Source: Luteimonas viscosa
Lineage (GTDB): Bacteria; Pseudomonadota; Gammaproteobacteria; Xanthomonadales; Xanthomonadaceae
Reading direction: 5' to 3'
DNA: 64,000 nt
NCBI RefSeq assembly: GCF_008244685.1
Contig: NZ_VTFT01000002.1
Location: 494,069 to 558,068 of the forward strand
Every line of letters begins with the position of its first letter. Within the stretch, counting starts at the first letter, position 1. Below are positions 16,603 through 26,476 of the stretch, in pieces. The position numbers were made by a program, and so were the translations under genes. A model generated the notes under the pieces. It was not told the DNA's origin and made no database searches. It saw only the letters and a program-made list of their open reading frames with translations.

Positions 16603-18513
16603 ATGGTCAACTGGAAGGATCGGGTCACCACCACGGTGCCGAGGATGGCGGTGGTCGTCCATGACCTGTTCATGGTCTGGTTGTGCTGGTCGGGCCTGCA
16701 TCACTTCCGCTACGCGATGCTGCCGTTGCTGCCGGTGCCGCCCCTGTCTTCGACCGAGCTGCTCCTGGTGCTGGGCGCGCAGGGCGCGGTGTTCTGGCAG
16801 GTGGGCCTTTACCGCGGCGTCTGGCGGTTCGCCAGCCTGCCGGACCTGATCAACATCCTGAAGGCGGCCATGATCGGCCTGCTGGCGATCATGCTGGTGC
16901 TGTTCGTCTACAACCGGCTCGACCAGGTGCCGCGTTCGGTCCTGCTGCTGTATCCGTTGCTGCTGACCGCGCTGCTGGGCATGCCGCGGCTGCTGTACCG
17001 CGCCTGGAAGGACCACAGCATCGCCAGGACCGACCAGGCTGCGCTGCGGGTGCTGATCCTGGGGGCCGGCCAGGCGGGAGAGACCCTGGTGCGCGACCTG
17101 CGCCGGGCCGGCGCCTATGTGCCGGTCGGCTTCCTCGACGACGCGGCCAAGCTGCGCGGCAGCCGCCTGCAGGGGGTGCCGGTGCTGGGACGGGTCGAGG
17201 ACGTCGCCAGGATCGCGCCCGAGACCGCGGCGCAACTGCTGGTGATCGCGATGCCTTCGGTCGACGCCGCCACCATGCGCCGGGTCGTGGCCGCCTGCGA
17301 GCGGACCGGCCTGCCGTTCCGCACGGTACCGCGCCTGGACGACATGCTCGAGGGAAGGTCGCTGCCCGGCGAACTCAAGGAAGTCGCGATCGAGGACCTG
17401 CTCGGCCGCAAGCCGGTGACGCCCGACTGGAAGGCGATCCGGGGCTGGCTCGGCGGTCGCAGCGTGCTCGTGACCGGCGCCGGCGGCTCGATCGGCGGCG
17501 AACTGTGCCGCCAGTGCGCGCGCCATGGCGCGGGCAGGATCGCGCTGGTGGAGATCGACGAGCTCGCGCTGATCAAGGCCGAGTCCGAACTGCGGCGCGA
17601 CTTCCCCCAGATCCAGTGCATCCCCGTGCTCGGCGACTGCGGCGACCCGGCGGTCATGCGGCACGCGCTCGGCCTGTCCAGCCCCGACGCGGTGTTCCAC
17701 GCCGCCGCCTACAAGCAGGTGCCGATGCTGGAGGGCCAGCTGCGCGAGGCGGTGCGCAACAACGTGCTCGCCACCGAGGTCGTGGCACGGGCGTCGGCCG
17801 CGGCGAAGGTCGGCACCTTCGTGCTGATCTCCACCGACAAGGCGGTCGATCCGGTCAACGTGCTGGGTGCGACCAAGCGCCTGGCGGAAATGGTCTGCCA
17901 GTCGCTCGCCGAGCCGGAAGGCACCCATTTCGTGACGGTGCGGTTCGGCAACGTGCTCGATTCGGCAGGCAGCGTGGTGCCGCTGTTCCGCGAGCAGATC
18001 CGCAATGGCGGCCCTGTGACCGTCACCGATCCGGAAGTCACGCGTTACTTCATGACCATCCCGGAGGCCTGCCAGCTGATCATGCAATCCGTCGCGATCG
18101 GCTCGCGCCAGGCGATCTACACCCTGGACATGGGCGAACCGATCCCGATCCGGCTGCTCGCCGAGCAGATGATCCGGCTCGCCGGCAAGCAGCCCGAGCG
18201 CGATATCGCGATCGTCTACACCGGCCTGCGACCCGGCGAGAAACTGCACGAAACGCTGTTCCATGCGGACGAACGCTACCGTCCCACCGTGCATCCGAAG
18301 ATCCTGCAGGCCGAGGCCCGGTCGGTGTCAGCCGAGAAGATCCAGCCTGCACTGGTGCGCCTGCGCGAGGCGGTGGTCGCGTTCGACACCGAGGCGCTGG
18401 CCCTGCTGCTGCGCGACACGCTGCCCGAGTTCCGGCCGGCGGTCGTCACGCCCGGCCGCGACGGCGCCGGTACCGTGGTCGCATTCCCCGCAAGACAGGC
18501 ACGCAAGACATGA
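16603..18513 (+). CDS. WbpM/CapD-type UDP-sugar 4,6-dehydratase (membrane-bound)
   Basis: A 636-residue inner-membrane enzyme with four N-terminal helices (first ~130 residues). A first Rossmann segment begins LILGAGQAGETLVRDL. The second, catalytic, short-chain-dehydrogenase-like domain starts VLVTGAGGSIGGELCRQ near residue 288. It also has HAAAYKQVPMLE and the LISTDKAVDPVNVLGATKR block that replaces the usual Tyr-Lys motif. Such enzymes convert UDP-GlcNAc to a 4-keto-6-deoxy sugar for QuiNAc- or FucNAc-type residues of O-antigen. It follows the WecA-like gene by 2 bases, and its stop overlaps the galU start (ATGA). Confidence 0.94.
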   Translation: MVNWKDRVTTTVPRMAVVVHDLFMVWLCWSGLHHFRYAMLPLLPVPPLSSTELLLVLGAQGAVFWQVGLYRGVWRFASLPDLINILKAAMIGLLAIMLVLFVYNRLDQVPRSVLLLYPLLLTALLGMPRLLYRAWKDHSIARTDQAALRVLILGAGQAGETLVRDLRRAGAYVPVGFLDDAAKLRGSRLQGVPVLGRVEDVARIAPETAAQLLVIAMPSVDAATMRRVVAACERTGLPFRTVPRLDDMLEGRSLPGELKEVAIEDLLGRKPVTPDWKAIRGWLGGRSVLVTGAGGSIGGELCRQCARHGAGRIALVEIDELALIKAESELRRDFPQIQCIPVLGDCGDPAVMRHALGLSSPDAVFHAAAYKQVPMLEGQLREAVRNNVLATEVVARASAAAKVGTFVLISTDKAVDPVNVLGATKRLAEMVCQSLAEPEGTHFVTVRFGNVLDSAGSVVPLFREQIRNGGPVTVTDPEVTRYFMTIPEACQLIMQSVAIGSRQAIYTLDMGEPIPIRLLAEQMIRLAGKQPERDIAIVYTGLRPGEKLHETLFHADERYRPTVHPKILQAEARSVSAEKIQPALVRLREAVVAFDTEALALLLRDTLPEFRPAVVTPGRDGAGTVVAFPARQARKT

Positions 18514-19412
18514 CCCAACGCATTCGCAAGGCCGTGTTCCCGGTCGCCGGGCTGGGAACGCGCTTCCTTCCCGCCACCAAGACCGTCCCCAAGGAGATGC
18601 TGCCGATCGTCGACCGGCCGCTGATCCAGTACGCCGTGGACGAGGCGATCGAGGCCGGCTGCGACACGCTGGTGTTCGTGACCAACCGCTACAAGCACGC
18701 GGTGGCCGATTACTTCGACAAGGCCTACGAGCTCGAACAGAAACTGGAGAAGGCGGGCAAGCTCGAGCAGCTCGAGCTCATCCGCAACGTGCTGCCCAAG
18801 GGCGTGCAGGCGGTGTTCGTCACCCAGGCCGAGGCGCTGGGTCTCGGGCACGCGGTCCTGTGCGCCAGGCCGGTGGTCGGCAACGAGCCGTTCGCGGTGC
18901 TGTTGCCGGACGACCTGATCTGGAACCGCAATGGCGACGGCGCGCTCAAGCAGATGGCCGACCACGCCGCCACGAACGGCGTCGGCGCGATCGCGGTGCA
19001 GGACGTGCCGCGCGAACAGACCGCCAGCTACGGGATCGTCGAGACCGGCGACTTCCACGATCGCAGCGGTGCGATCCGGCGGATCGTGGAGAAGCCGGCG
19101 CCCGACGACGCACCGAGCACACTGGCCGTGGTCGGACGCTACGTCCTGCCGGGCGAGATCTTCGACCACCTGGAGCGGACCGGTCGTGGTGCCGGTGGCG
19201 AGATCCAGCTGACCGACGCGATCGCCAGCCTGATCGGCGAGAAGCAGATCGATGCCTACCGCTTCCGCGGCACCCGCTTCGACTGCGGTACGCACATTGG
19301 CCTGGTCGAGGCCACGATCCGTTTCGCGCTCGACCACGAGAAGATCAGCGATGCCGCGCGCGACAGCATGGCGCGGGCCCTGCAGGAACTGGGCGTCATC
19401 GAGGCCGCCTGA
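18510..19412 (+). CDS. galU: UTP-glucose-1-phosphate uridylyltransferase
   Basis: A 300-residue cytoplasmic enzyme making UDP-glucose from UTP and glucose-1-phosphate. The nucleotide-binding motif GLGTRFLPATK lies at 14-24, followed by VPKEMLPIVDRPLIQYAVDEA. It also has PDDLIWN and the later GRYVLPGEIFDHLE segment typical of GalU. The ATG at 18510 overlaps the previous stop. Context suggests supply of UDP-sugars for the surface-polysaccharide genes just upstream. It ends before a strong hairpin and is convergent with fadA. Confidence 0.96.
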   Translation: MTQRIRKAVFPVAGLGTRFLPATKTVPKEMLPIVDRPLIQYAVDEAIEAGCDTLVFVTNRYKHAVADYFDKAYELEQKLEKAGKLEQLELIRNVLPKGVQAVFVTQAEALGLGHAVLCARPVVGNEPFAVLLPDDLIWNRNGDGALKQMADHAATNGVGAIAVQDVPREQTASYGIVETGDFHDRSGAIRRIVEKPAPDDAPSTLAVVGRYVLPGEIFDHLERTGRGAGGEIQLTDAIASLIGEKQIDAYRFRGTRFDCGTHIGLVEATIRFALDHEKISDAARDSMARALQELGVIEAA

Positions 19413-19436
19413 CGCGTTGCGGCCCGTGTGACGGAC

Positions 19437-19458
19437 AACGGCGCCGCGAGGCGCCGTT
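19437..19458. terminator. Terminator between galU and fadA
   Basis: A 9-base-pair perfect stem AACGGCGCC, loop GCGA, GGCGCCGTT, followed by TCC on the plus strand. It lies 24 bases after galU and 30 bases before the fadA stop on the other strand, so it probably serves the plus strand and may limit read-through from both sides. Confidence 0.75.
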
Positions 19459-19488
19459 TCCGATCGCGGCGAGGTGCGCGGTCGCCGT

Positions 19489-20691
19489 CTACAGCGCCTC
19501 GAAGATTCCCGCCGCGCCCATGCCGGTGCCGATGCACATGGTGACCATGCCGTACTTCTGCTGGCGGCGGCGCAGGCCGTGGACGATGGTGGCGGTACGC
19601 ACCGCGCCGGTGGCGCCGAGCGGATGGCCCAGCGCGATCGCGCCGCCGAGCGGATTGACCTTCGACGGATCGAGTTCCGAGTCCCGGATCACGGCCAGTG
19701 CCTGCGCGGCGAAGGCCTCGTTGAGTTCGATCCAGTCCAACTGGTCCTTCGACAGGCCCGCCTGCTTCAGCGCCTTGGGGATCGCCGCGATCGGGCCGAT
19801 GCCCATGACCTCGGGACGCACGCCCGCGACCGAGAAGCTGACGAAGCGGGCCAGCGGCGTAAGCCCGTAGTCCTTGATCGCCTGCTCCGAGGCCAGCAGC
19901 ACGGCGCCAGCGCCGTCGCTCATCTGCGAGGAGTTGCCGGCGGTGACCGAACCACCGAACTGGCCGTTGCGGAACACCGTGCGCAGCTTGGCCAGGCCTT
20001 CGGCCGAGGTATCCGCGCGCGGCCCTTCGTCCTGTTCTACCAGCAGCTTGCGCAGCCGGATCGTGTTGCCGGCCAGGTCGGGCTGGTGCGAGACCACCTC
20101 GTACGGCGTGATCTCATCGCTGAATTCGCCGGCCGCCTGCGCCGCCAGCGCCTTCCGGTGCGAGGCGAGGGCGAACGCGTCCTGGTCCTCGCGCGAGACC
20201 TTCCACTCCTCTGCGACCTTCTCGGCGGTGATGCCCATGCCATAGGCGATGGCGACATGGTCGTCCTTGAATACCGAGGGCGAGAGCGCGACCTTGTTGC
20301 CCATCATCGGCACCATCGACATCGACTCGGTGCCGCCGGCCAGCATCAGGTCGGTGTTGCCCAGCCGGATCTGGTCGGCCGCCAGCGCCACCGCCTGCAG
20401 GCCGGACGAACAGAACCGGTTGATGGTCTGCGCTGCCACGGTGTCGGGCAGGCCGGCGAGCAGCACGCCGATGCGCGCCACGTTCATGCCCTGCTCGCCC
20501 TCCGGCATGGCGCAGCCGATGATCGCGTCGTCGATGCGGTTGACGTCGATGCCCGGCGCCTGCGCGACCACGCTGCGCAACACGTGCGCGAGCATGTCGT
20601 CGGGGCGGGTGTTGCGGAACACGCCCTTGGGCGCCTTGCCGACCGGGGTACGGGTGGCGGCGACGATGTAGGCGTCCTGGATCTGTTTCAT
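19489..20691 (-). CDS. fadA: Acetyl-CoA C-acyltransferase (3-ketoacyl-CoA thiolase)
   Basis: A 400-residue thiolase catalysing the last step of fatty-acid beta-oxidation, cleaving 3-ketoacyl-CoA with CoA. It has the acylated nucleophile Cys94 (NRFCSSGLQA), His356 in GHPLGATGAVR, and the second active-site Cys386 (MCIGTGMGAAGIFEAL). The ATG at 20691 gives the family length. The fadB-like gene lies upstream on the same strand with a 156-base repeat-rich gap. Expression is probably part of the psrA-fadB-fadA unit and relieved by long-chain fatty acids or acyl-CoA. The gap may weaken read-through. Confidence 0.96.
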   Translation of the reverse strand: MKQIQDAYIVAATRTPVGKAPKGVFRNTRPDDMLAHVLRSVVAQAPGIDVNRIDDAIIGCAMPEGEQGMNVARIGVLLAGLPDTVAAQTINRFCSSGLQAVALAADQIRLGNTDLMLAGGTESMSMVPMMGNKVALSPSVFKDDHVAIAYGMGITAEKVAEEWKVSREDQDAFALASHRKALAAQAAGEFSDEITPYEVVSHQPDLAGNTIRLRKLLVEQDEGPRADTSAEGLAKLRTVFRNGQFGGSVTAGNSSQMSDGAGAVLLASEQAIKDYGLTPLARFVSFSVAGVRPEVMGIGPIAAIPKALKQAGLSKDQLDWIELNEAFAAQALAVIRDSELDPSKVNPLGGAIALGHPLGATGAVRTATIVHGLRRRQQKYGMVTMCIGTGMGAAGIFEAL

Positions 20692-20708
20692 GGCGTTCTC
20701 CGAACGCC

Positions 20709-20840
20709 GGGATTGGGGATTCGGAATTGGGGATTCGCAAAAGCGAATCCCGCTATCCGAACGACGCCCCGCACCCGGCGAGTATTGTATTGAAGGTGAA
20801 TTAGAAAACCGCTGTTTCGAATCCCGAATCCCGAATCCCG
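20709..20840. repeat. GGGATTCGGGATTC-type intergenic repeat block between fadA and fadB
   Basis: Tandem copies of GGGATTC/GGGATTG occur at 20709-20737 and inverted copies (CGAATCCCGAATCCCG) at 20818-20840, so the two arms could pair. Inside is a perfect hairpin, GGGATTCGC with loop AAAA at 20730-20751. Such repeats are common between Xanthomonadaceae genes. They may stabilise mRNA or lower downstream expression; no gene is present here. Confidence 0.7.
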
Positions 20841-20847
20841 CGCAACG

Positions 20848-23229
20848 TCAGTTGCGCAAAGGCTTGCCGGTCTTGAGCATGTGGCCGATCCGCGCCTGGG
20901 TCTTTTCCTGCTGCGCGAGCTCGACGAAGTGCTTGCGCTCCAGCCGGATCAGCCAGTCCTCGTCCACCAGCGCACCGCGGTCGACCTCGCCGCCGCACAG
21001 CACGGTGGCGATGCGGGTCGCGATCTCGTCGTCGTAGGCGCTGATGAACCGGCCTTCGAGCATGTTCACCAGCAGCATGCGGAAGGTGGCGATGCCCACG
21101 TCGCCGGCGACGCGGATGTTGCGGGCGGGCAGGGGCGGGCGGTAGCCCGTCTCGGCCAGGCCGCGCGCTTCGGCCCTGGCGATGTGCAGCAGCTCGTAGG
21201 CGTTGAAGGCGATCCTGTCGCCCGCGCGCAGCAGCCCGAGTTCCTTCGCCTCCACCGCGGACGTGGAGACCTTGGCCATCGCCACCGTCTCGAACGTCTT
21301 CTTCAGTTCGGCGAACACGTCACCGCCCGGGCCCGCGGCCTCGGATGCCCGCACCGCGATCTCCTTGAGCCCGCCGCCGGCCGGTAGCAGGCCGACGCCG
21401 GCCTCGACCAGGCCGATGTAGCTTTCCAGGTGCGCCACGGTGCGCGCCGAGTGCATCTGGAACTCGCAGCCGCCGCCCAGGGCCAGGCCCCGGACCGCGG
21501 CCACCACCGGCACCAGCGAGTACTTGATGCGTTGGCTCGTGGCCTGGAAGTTGGCCACCATCGCCTCGAAGGCGTCGACCTTGCCGGCCTGCAGCAGGCC
21601 CAGCGCGCCGGCGAGGTCGGCGCCTGCGGAGAACGGCTCCTTCGGCTGCCAGATCACCAGTCCGGCGAACTTCCTCTCGGCGATGCCGACCGCTTCCTGC
21701 AGGCCGTCGAGCACCTGGTCGGAGACGGTGTGCATCTTGGTCTTGAAAGACACCACGCCGATGTCGTCGCCGTCCGTCCACAGGCGCACGCCGTCGTTCT
21801 CGAACACGGTCTCGCCCTGCGGGAACGACTCGCCCAGCAGCGGATCGGGGAAGCGCTGGCGCTTGTACACGGCCAGCGACGAGCGCGGCAGCTTGGCGTC
21901 CTGCTTCGGGCTGTAGCTGCCTTCGCCGGCGTGGACGCCCTCGCGCCCGTCGAACACCCAGTCGGGCAGGGGAGCGCTGCTCATGGCCTCGCCGGCGACG
22001 ATGTCGTCGGCGATCCACTGCGCCACCTGCTTCCAGCCCGCCGCCTGCCAGGTCTCGAACGGGCCCAGCGACCAGCCGTAGCCCCAGCGGATGGCCAGGT
22101 CGACGTCGCGCGCGGTCTCGGCGATGTCGGCCAGGTGGTAGGCGCTGTAGTGGAACAGGTCGCGGAACACCGCCCACAGGAACCGTGCCTGCGGGTGCTG
22201 GCTCTCGCGCAGCTTCGCGAACTTCTCGGCGGGGTTCTTCGTCTTGAGGATCTCGACGACCTCGTCGGCGGCCTTGCGGTCGGCCGGGCGGTAGTTCTGC
22301 TTCTCGACATCGAGCACCAGGATGTCCTTGCCGGCCTTGCGGAAGACCCCCGCACCCGTCTTCTGCCCCAGCGCGCCCTTGGCCACCAGCGCCTCGAGCC
22401 ATTTCGGCGAGCGGAAGTACTCGTGCCACGGATCGTCCGGCAGGGTATCGGCCATGGTCTTGATGACATGGGCCATGGTGTCGAGACCGACCACGTCCGA
22501 GGTGCGATAGGTCGCCGACTTCGGCCGGCCGATCAGCGGACCGGTCAGGGCATCGGCCTCGTCGAAGCCCAGCCCGAACCCGGCGGTGTGGTGCGCGGTG
22601 GCGAGGATCGAGAACACGCCGATGCGGTTGCCGATGAAGTTCGGCGTGTCCCTGGCGTAGACCACCCCCTTGCCCAGGGTGGTGGTGAGGAAGGTTTCCA
22701 GGCCTTCGAGCACGGCCGGATCGGTGGTCCTGGCCGGGATCAGTTCGGCCAGGTGCATGTAGCGGGGCGGATTGAAGAAGTGCACACCGCAGAACCGGTG
22801 ACGAAGTTCTTCGGGAAGAACATCCGCCAAGGCATTGATTCCCAATCCAGAAGTGTTGCTGGCAAGGACCGCATGGGCGGGGACGAACGGGGCGATCCTG
22901 CGGTACAGGTCCTGCTTCCAGTCCATCCGCTCGGCGATCGCCTCGATGATCAGGTCGCAATCGCGGAGCAGGTCCAGCCCGGTGTCGTAATTGGCCGGCA
23001 CGATCGCCCCGGCCAGCGACCTGGCGGCGAGCGGGGCCGGGCTGAGTTTCAACAGGCCAGCGAGCGCCTTGTTGACCACGCCGTTCGGATCGCCCTCCTT
23101 TGCGGGCAGGTCGAACAGGACCGTATCGACCCCGGCGTTGGTCAGGTGCGCGGCGATCTGCGCCCCCATCACGCCGGCGCCAAGCACCGCGGCACGCCGT
23201 ACAAGCAGTTTCTCAGACATGTTGTTCAT
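20848..23229 (-). CDS. fadB: 3-hydroxyacyl-CoA dehydrogenase / enoyl-CoA hydratase fusion (FadB/FadN-like)
   Basis: A 793-residue cytoplasmic enzyme with the dehydrogenase domain first: NAD-binding GAGVMGAQIA at 18-27, ASNTSGLGI, FFNPPRYMHL. The enoyl-CoA hydratase/isomerase domain is C-terminal, with FSAGADLAGAL and LALGGGCEFQMHS. This domain order is that of FadN/YusL and many Xanthomonad FadB proteins; the E. coli FadB has the reverse order. It performs hydration and oxidation steps of beta-oxidation. ATGs at 23229 and 23220 are both possible starts; I use the first. It lies 20 bases after the PsrA-like gene and upstream of fadA. Confidence 0.93.
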   Translation of the reverse strand: MNNMSEKLLVRRAAVLGAGVMGAQIAAHLTNAGVDTVLFDLPAKEGDPNGVVNKALAGLLKLSPAPLAARSLAGAIVPANYDTGLDLLRDCDLIIEAIAERMDWKQDLYRRIAPFVPAHAVLASNTSGLGINALADVLPEELRHRFCGVHFFNPPRYMHLAELIPARTTDPAVLEGLETFLTTTLGKGVVYARDTPNFIGNRIGVFSILATAHHTAGFGLGFDEADALTGPLIGRPKSATYRTSDVVGLDTMAHVIKTMADTLPDDPWHEYFRSPKWLEALVAKGALGQKTGAGVFRKAGKDILVLDVEKQNYRPADRKAADEVVEILKTKNPAEKFAKLRESQHPQARFLWAVFRDLFHYSAYHLADIAETARDVDLAIRWGYGWSLGPFETWQAAGWKQVAQWIADDIVAGEAMSSAPLPDWVFDGREGVHAGEGSYSPKQDAKLPRSSLAVYKRQRFPDPLLGESFPQGETVFENDGVRLWTDGDDIGVVSFKTKMHTVSDQVLDGLQEAVGIAERKFAGLVIWQPKEPFSAGADLAGALGLLQAGKVDAFEAMVANFQATSQRIKYSLVPVVAAVRGLALGGGCEFQMHSARTVAHLESYIGLVEAGVGLLPAGGGLKEIAVRASEAAGPGGDVFAELKKTFETVAMAKVSTSAVEAKELGLLRAGDRIAFNAYELLHIARAEARGLAETGYRPPLPARNIRVAGDVGIATFRMLLVNMLEGRFISAYDDEIATRIATVLCGGEVDRGALVDEDWLIRLERKHFVELAQQEKTQARIGHMLKTGKPLRN

Positions 23230-23249
23230 CCGTTTGTTTCGTAAAGGAA

Positions 23250-23870
23250 TCAAGCCTTGAATCCGGCCGCGGCAAAGCGGATCAGTTCGCGCGCGGCCCG
23301 TTCCCGATGCGCGGCCTCGCTGGCACCCTGGGGCCGCTTGATCAGGCCGAAATCGGCCATGGCATAGGTCAGCGCGCCGCCGAGGAAGTCGAGCCGCCAG
23401 TACAGTTGCTCCTTGCCCATGGCGGGCAGGCAGCCGGCGATCGCGCGTGCGAAATCGCGCTGCACATGGCCGTACTGGTCCGACAGGAACTTGCGCAGAC
23501 TGTCGTTCTTCTCGGCGTAGGCACGCGCGATCACGCGGATGAAGGCGCCGCCGTGGCGATCCTGGGCCAGGTCCAGCGCCGGCTCGACGAAGGCGGCGAG
23601 GATCGGCTCCAGCTCTCCCGGGCGCTCGGCCAGGGCCACGCGCAACCGTTCCAGGCGCTGCCCGCTCATCACGTCCATGCGCCGCCGGAAGACCTCGTTG
23701 ACCAGGTTTTCCTTGCTGCCGAAGTGGTAGTTGACCGCGGCGATGTTGACGGCGGCGCGGGTGGTGACCTGCCGCAGCGACGTCCCGGAGAACCCGTGCA
23801 GGGCGAACAGCTCCTCGGCCGCACCGAGGATCCGGTCCTTGGTCGAGAACTGCTGTGCGGTCACCGCCAT
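23250..23870 (-). CDS. psrA: TetR-family regulator of fatty-acid metabolism, PsrA-like
   Basis: A 206-residue TetR repressor. The N-terminal half has KDRILGAAEELFALHGFSG and the recognition helix AAVNIAAVNYHFGSKENLV (about residues 36-55), close in pattern to Pseudomonas PsrA. The ATG at 23870 is chosen because GGAGG lies just upstream. The longer open frame would start at a TTG (23888) inside the operator. Its neighbour in the operon, 20 bases downstream, is fadB, the known PsrA target. In PsrA, long-chain fatty acids release the protein from DNA. The name is an inference from context, box and family resemblance. Confidence 0.85.
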   Translation of the reverse strand: MAVTAQQFSTKDRILGAAEELFALHGFSGTSLRQVTTRAAVNIAAVNYHFGSKENLVNEVFRRRMDVMSGQRLERLRVALAERPGELEPILAAFVEPALDLAQDRHGGAFIRVIARAYAEKNDSLRKFLSDQYGHVQRDFARAIAGCLPAMGKEQLYWRLDFLGGALTYAMADFGLIKRPQGASEAAHRERAARELIRFAAAGFKA

Positions 23871-23887
23871 CCTGCCTCCGTCGCTCA

Positions 23888-23905
23888 ATCAAACGCTTGT
23901 TTGAT
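23888..23905. promoter_or_regulatory. PsrA-type operator palindrome
   Basis: ATCAAAC, spacer GCTT, GTTTGAT: a perfect palindrome fitting the published PsrA consensus (C/G)AAAC(N2-4)GTTT(G/C). It lies 18 bases upstream of the psrA ATG, so the protein would control itself and the fadBA genes behind it. No second such palindrome was noticed in the flanking gaps. Confidence 0.82.
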
Positions 23906-23964
23906 CTTAGGCGGAGTGGCGCAAGGGTGCAAACAACCGGCTGCTGCTTTGCCGCACAATCCGA

Positions 23965-24015
23965 TAGAATTACCGCAGCCATATCGGCTAAACCCGCGTC
24001 CACACGCGGGTTTTT
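23965..24015 (+). ncRNA. Candidate short RNA or attenuator upstream of ndk
   Basis: A TAGAAT box (23965-23970) is followed by a perfect 9-base-pair hairpin AAACCCGCG (loop of 6) CGCGGGTTT at 23990-24013 running into a run of Us on the plus strand. Transcription from that box would stop after about 40 bases, upstream of ndk. This could be a small RNA or a leader attenuator. TTAATC about 24020 may then be the ndk promoter. The -35 is weak, and nothing here matches a known RNA family that I can name. Confidence 0.4.
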
Positions 24016-24067
24016 CCATGTTAATCTGGCCGTCTCCTGAGCGAGCGGCCCTGCCCGGAGAACGTCC

Positions 24068-24493
24068 ATGGCGCTGGAGCGCACCCTTTCCATCATCAAG
24101 CCCGACGCGGTCGCGAAGAACGTGATCGGCGAGATCTATTCCCGTTTCGAGAAGGGCGGCCTGAAGGTCGTCGCCTCGAAGATGAAGCACCTCTCGCGCA
24201 AGGAGGCCGAAGGCTTCTACGCGGTGCATAGCGAACGCCCGTTCTTCAACGCGCTGGTCGAGTTCATGATCAGCGGCCCGGTGATGATCCAGGTGCTCGA
24301 GGGCGAGGGCGCGGTGCTGAAGAACCGCGAGCTGATGGGCGCGACCAATCCCAAGGAAGCGGCGGCCGGCACGATCCGCGCGGACTTCGCCGACAGCATC
24401 GATGCCAACGCGGTGCACGGGTCCGATTCGGCGGAGAACGCCGCGATCGAAATCGCGTACTTCTTCGCCAGCACCGAAGTGTTTCCCCGTTGA
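24068..24493 (+). CDS. ndk: Nucleoside diphosphate kinase
   Basis: A 141-residue cytoplasmic enzyme that balances nucleoside triphosphate pools, moving a phosphate through a phosphohistidine. It has the conserved beginning [20 protein letters not shown], and the active-site His117 in [12 protein letters not shown]. The ATG at 24068 follows CGGAGAACGTCC, an acceptable ribosome site. The length is that of the bacterial family. It is followed by rlmN after 26 bases, as in many Gammaproteobacteria. Upstream lies a strong hairpin with a U run that may attenuate or isolate it. Confidence 0.97.
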   Translation: MALERTLSIIKPDAVAKNVIGEIYSRFEKGGLKVVASKMKHLSRKEAEGFYAVHSERPFFNALVEFMISGPVMIQVLEGEGAVLKNRELMGATNPKEAAAGTIRADFADSIDANAVHGSDSAENAAIEIAYFFASTEVFPR

Positions 24494-24519
24494 CCGTCCT
24501 CTGATCCGATCCCGTTGAA

Positions 24520-25660
<1,141 letters not shown>

Positions 25661-25674
<14 letters not shown>

Positions 25675-26476
25675 GCTGGTGCTGCTGGCGGCGACCCTGA
25701 CCCTGCTGGCGACGGCCTGCTCGCGGCTGACGTTCGTCAAGCCGAGCGCGCAGCGCAAGGGCATGGACCAGATCGCACCCGAGTACACCTTCAAGGAATC
25801 GGCCAGCGGGAAGTCCCGGATGGAAGCGCGCCGCAGGATCTCGGCCGCGGACCGCAAGCTGCGCGCGGGCGAACTGGACGAAGCGGCTGCAGAGGCCCGG
25901 GCGGCGCTCAAGGCCGACCCCTCCCTGCCCGAAGCGCATACCGTGATGGCCCTGGTGGCCGGCCGCCAGGGGCGGCACGAACTGGCCGGGCAGCATCACG
26001 CGGAAGCCGCGCGCGTGGGGCCGTCGGGGGCCACCTACAACAACTACGGCGCATGGCTGTGCGGCAACGAGCGGGCCGGCGAGTCCCTGGAATGGTTCGA
26101 CAATGCGCTGCGCGACCCGCGTTATGGCGACCGCGCCGGCGCGATGGCCAATGCCGGCGCCTGCGCTGCGAAGGCAGGGCAGTACGACCGGGTCGAACGC
26201 GATCTGCGCGCCGCGCTCGAACTCGAGCCCACCAATGCCGTGGCGCTTGGCGCGATGGCAGAGGACGCCTTCCGCCGCGGACGCTACCTCGAAGCCCGCG
26301 CGTTCTCCGAACGCCGGCTCGCGGCGGCACCGGCGACGCCCGCTACACTCGAATTGGCGTCACGGATCGAGGATAAACTCGGCGACAGCGTCGCCGCGGC
26401 CCGTTATGTTCGCCGCCTGAGGATGGAGTTTCCGCAGGCAGGGAACGCGTTTCCAGGGGAAAGCATCACACCATGA
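25661..26476 (+). CDS. pilW: Type IV pilus biogenesis lipoprotein PilF/PilW
   Basis: A 271-residue outer-membrane lipoprotein with TPR repeats that helps the PilQ secretin assemble in type IV pili. The signal sequence ([20 protein letters not shown]) ends in a lipobox with Cys20. TPR motifs follow from about residue 60 ([40 protein letters not shown]). The start overlaps the end of rlmN. The rodZ gene begins within its stop (ATGA at 26473). This order rlmN-pilW-rodZ is conserved in Gammaproteobacteria. Confidence 0.92.
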
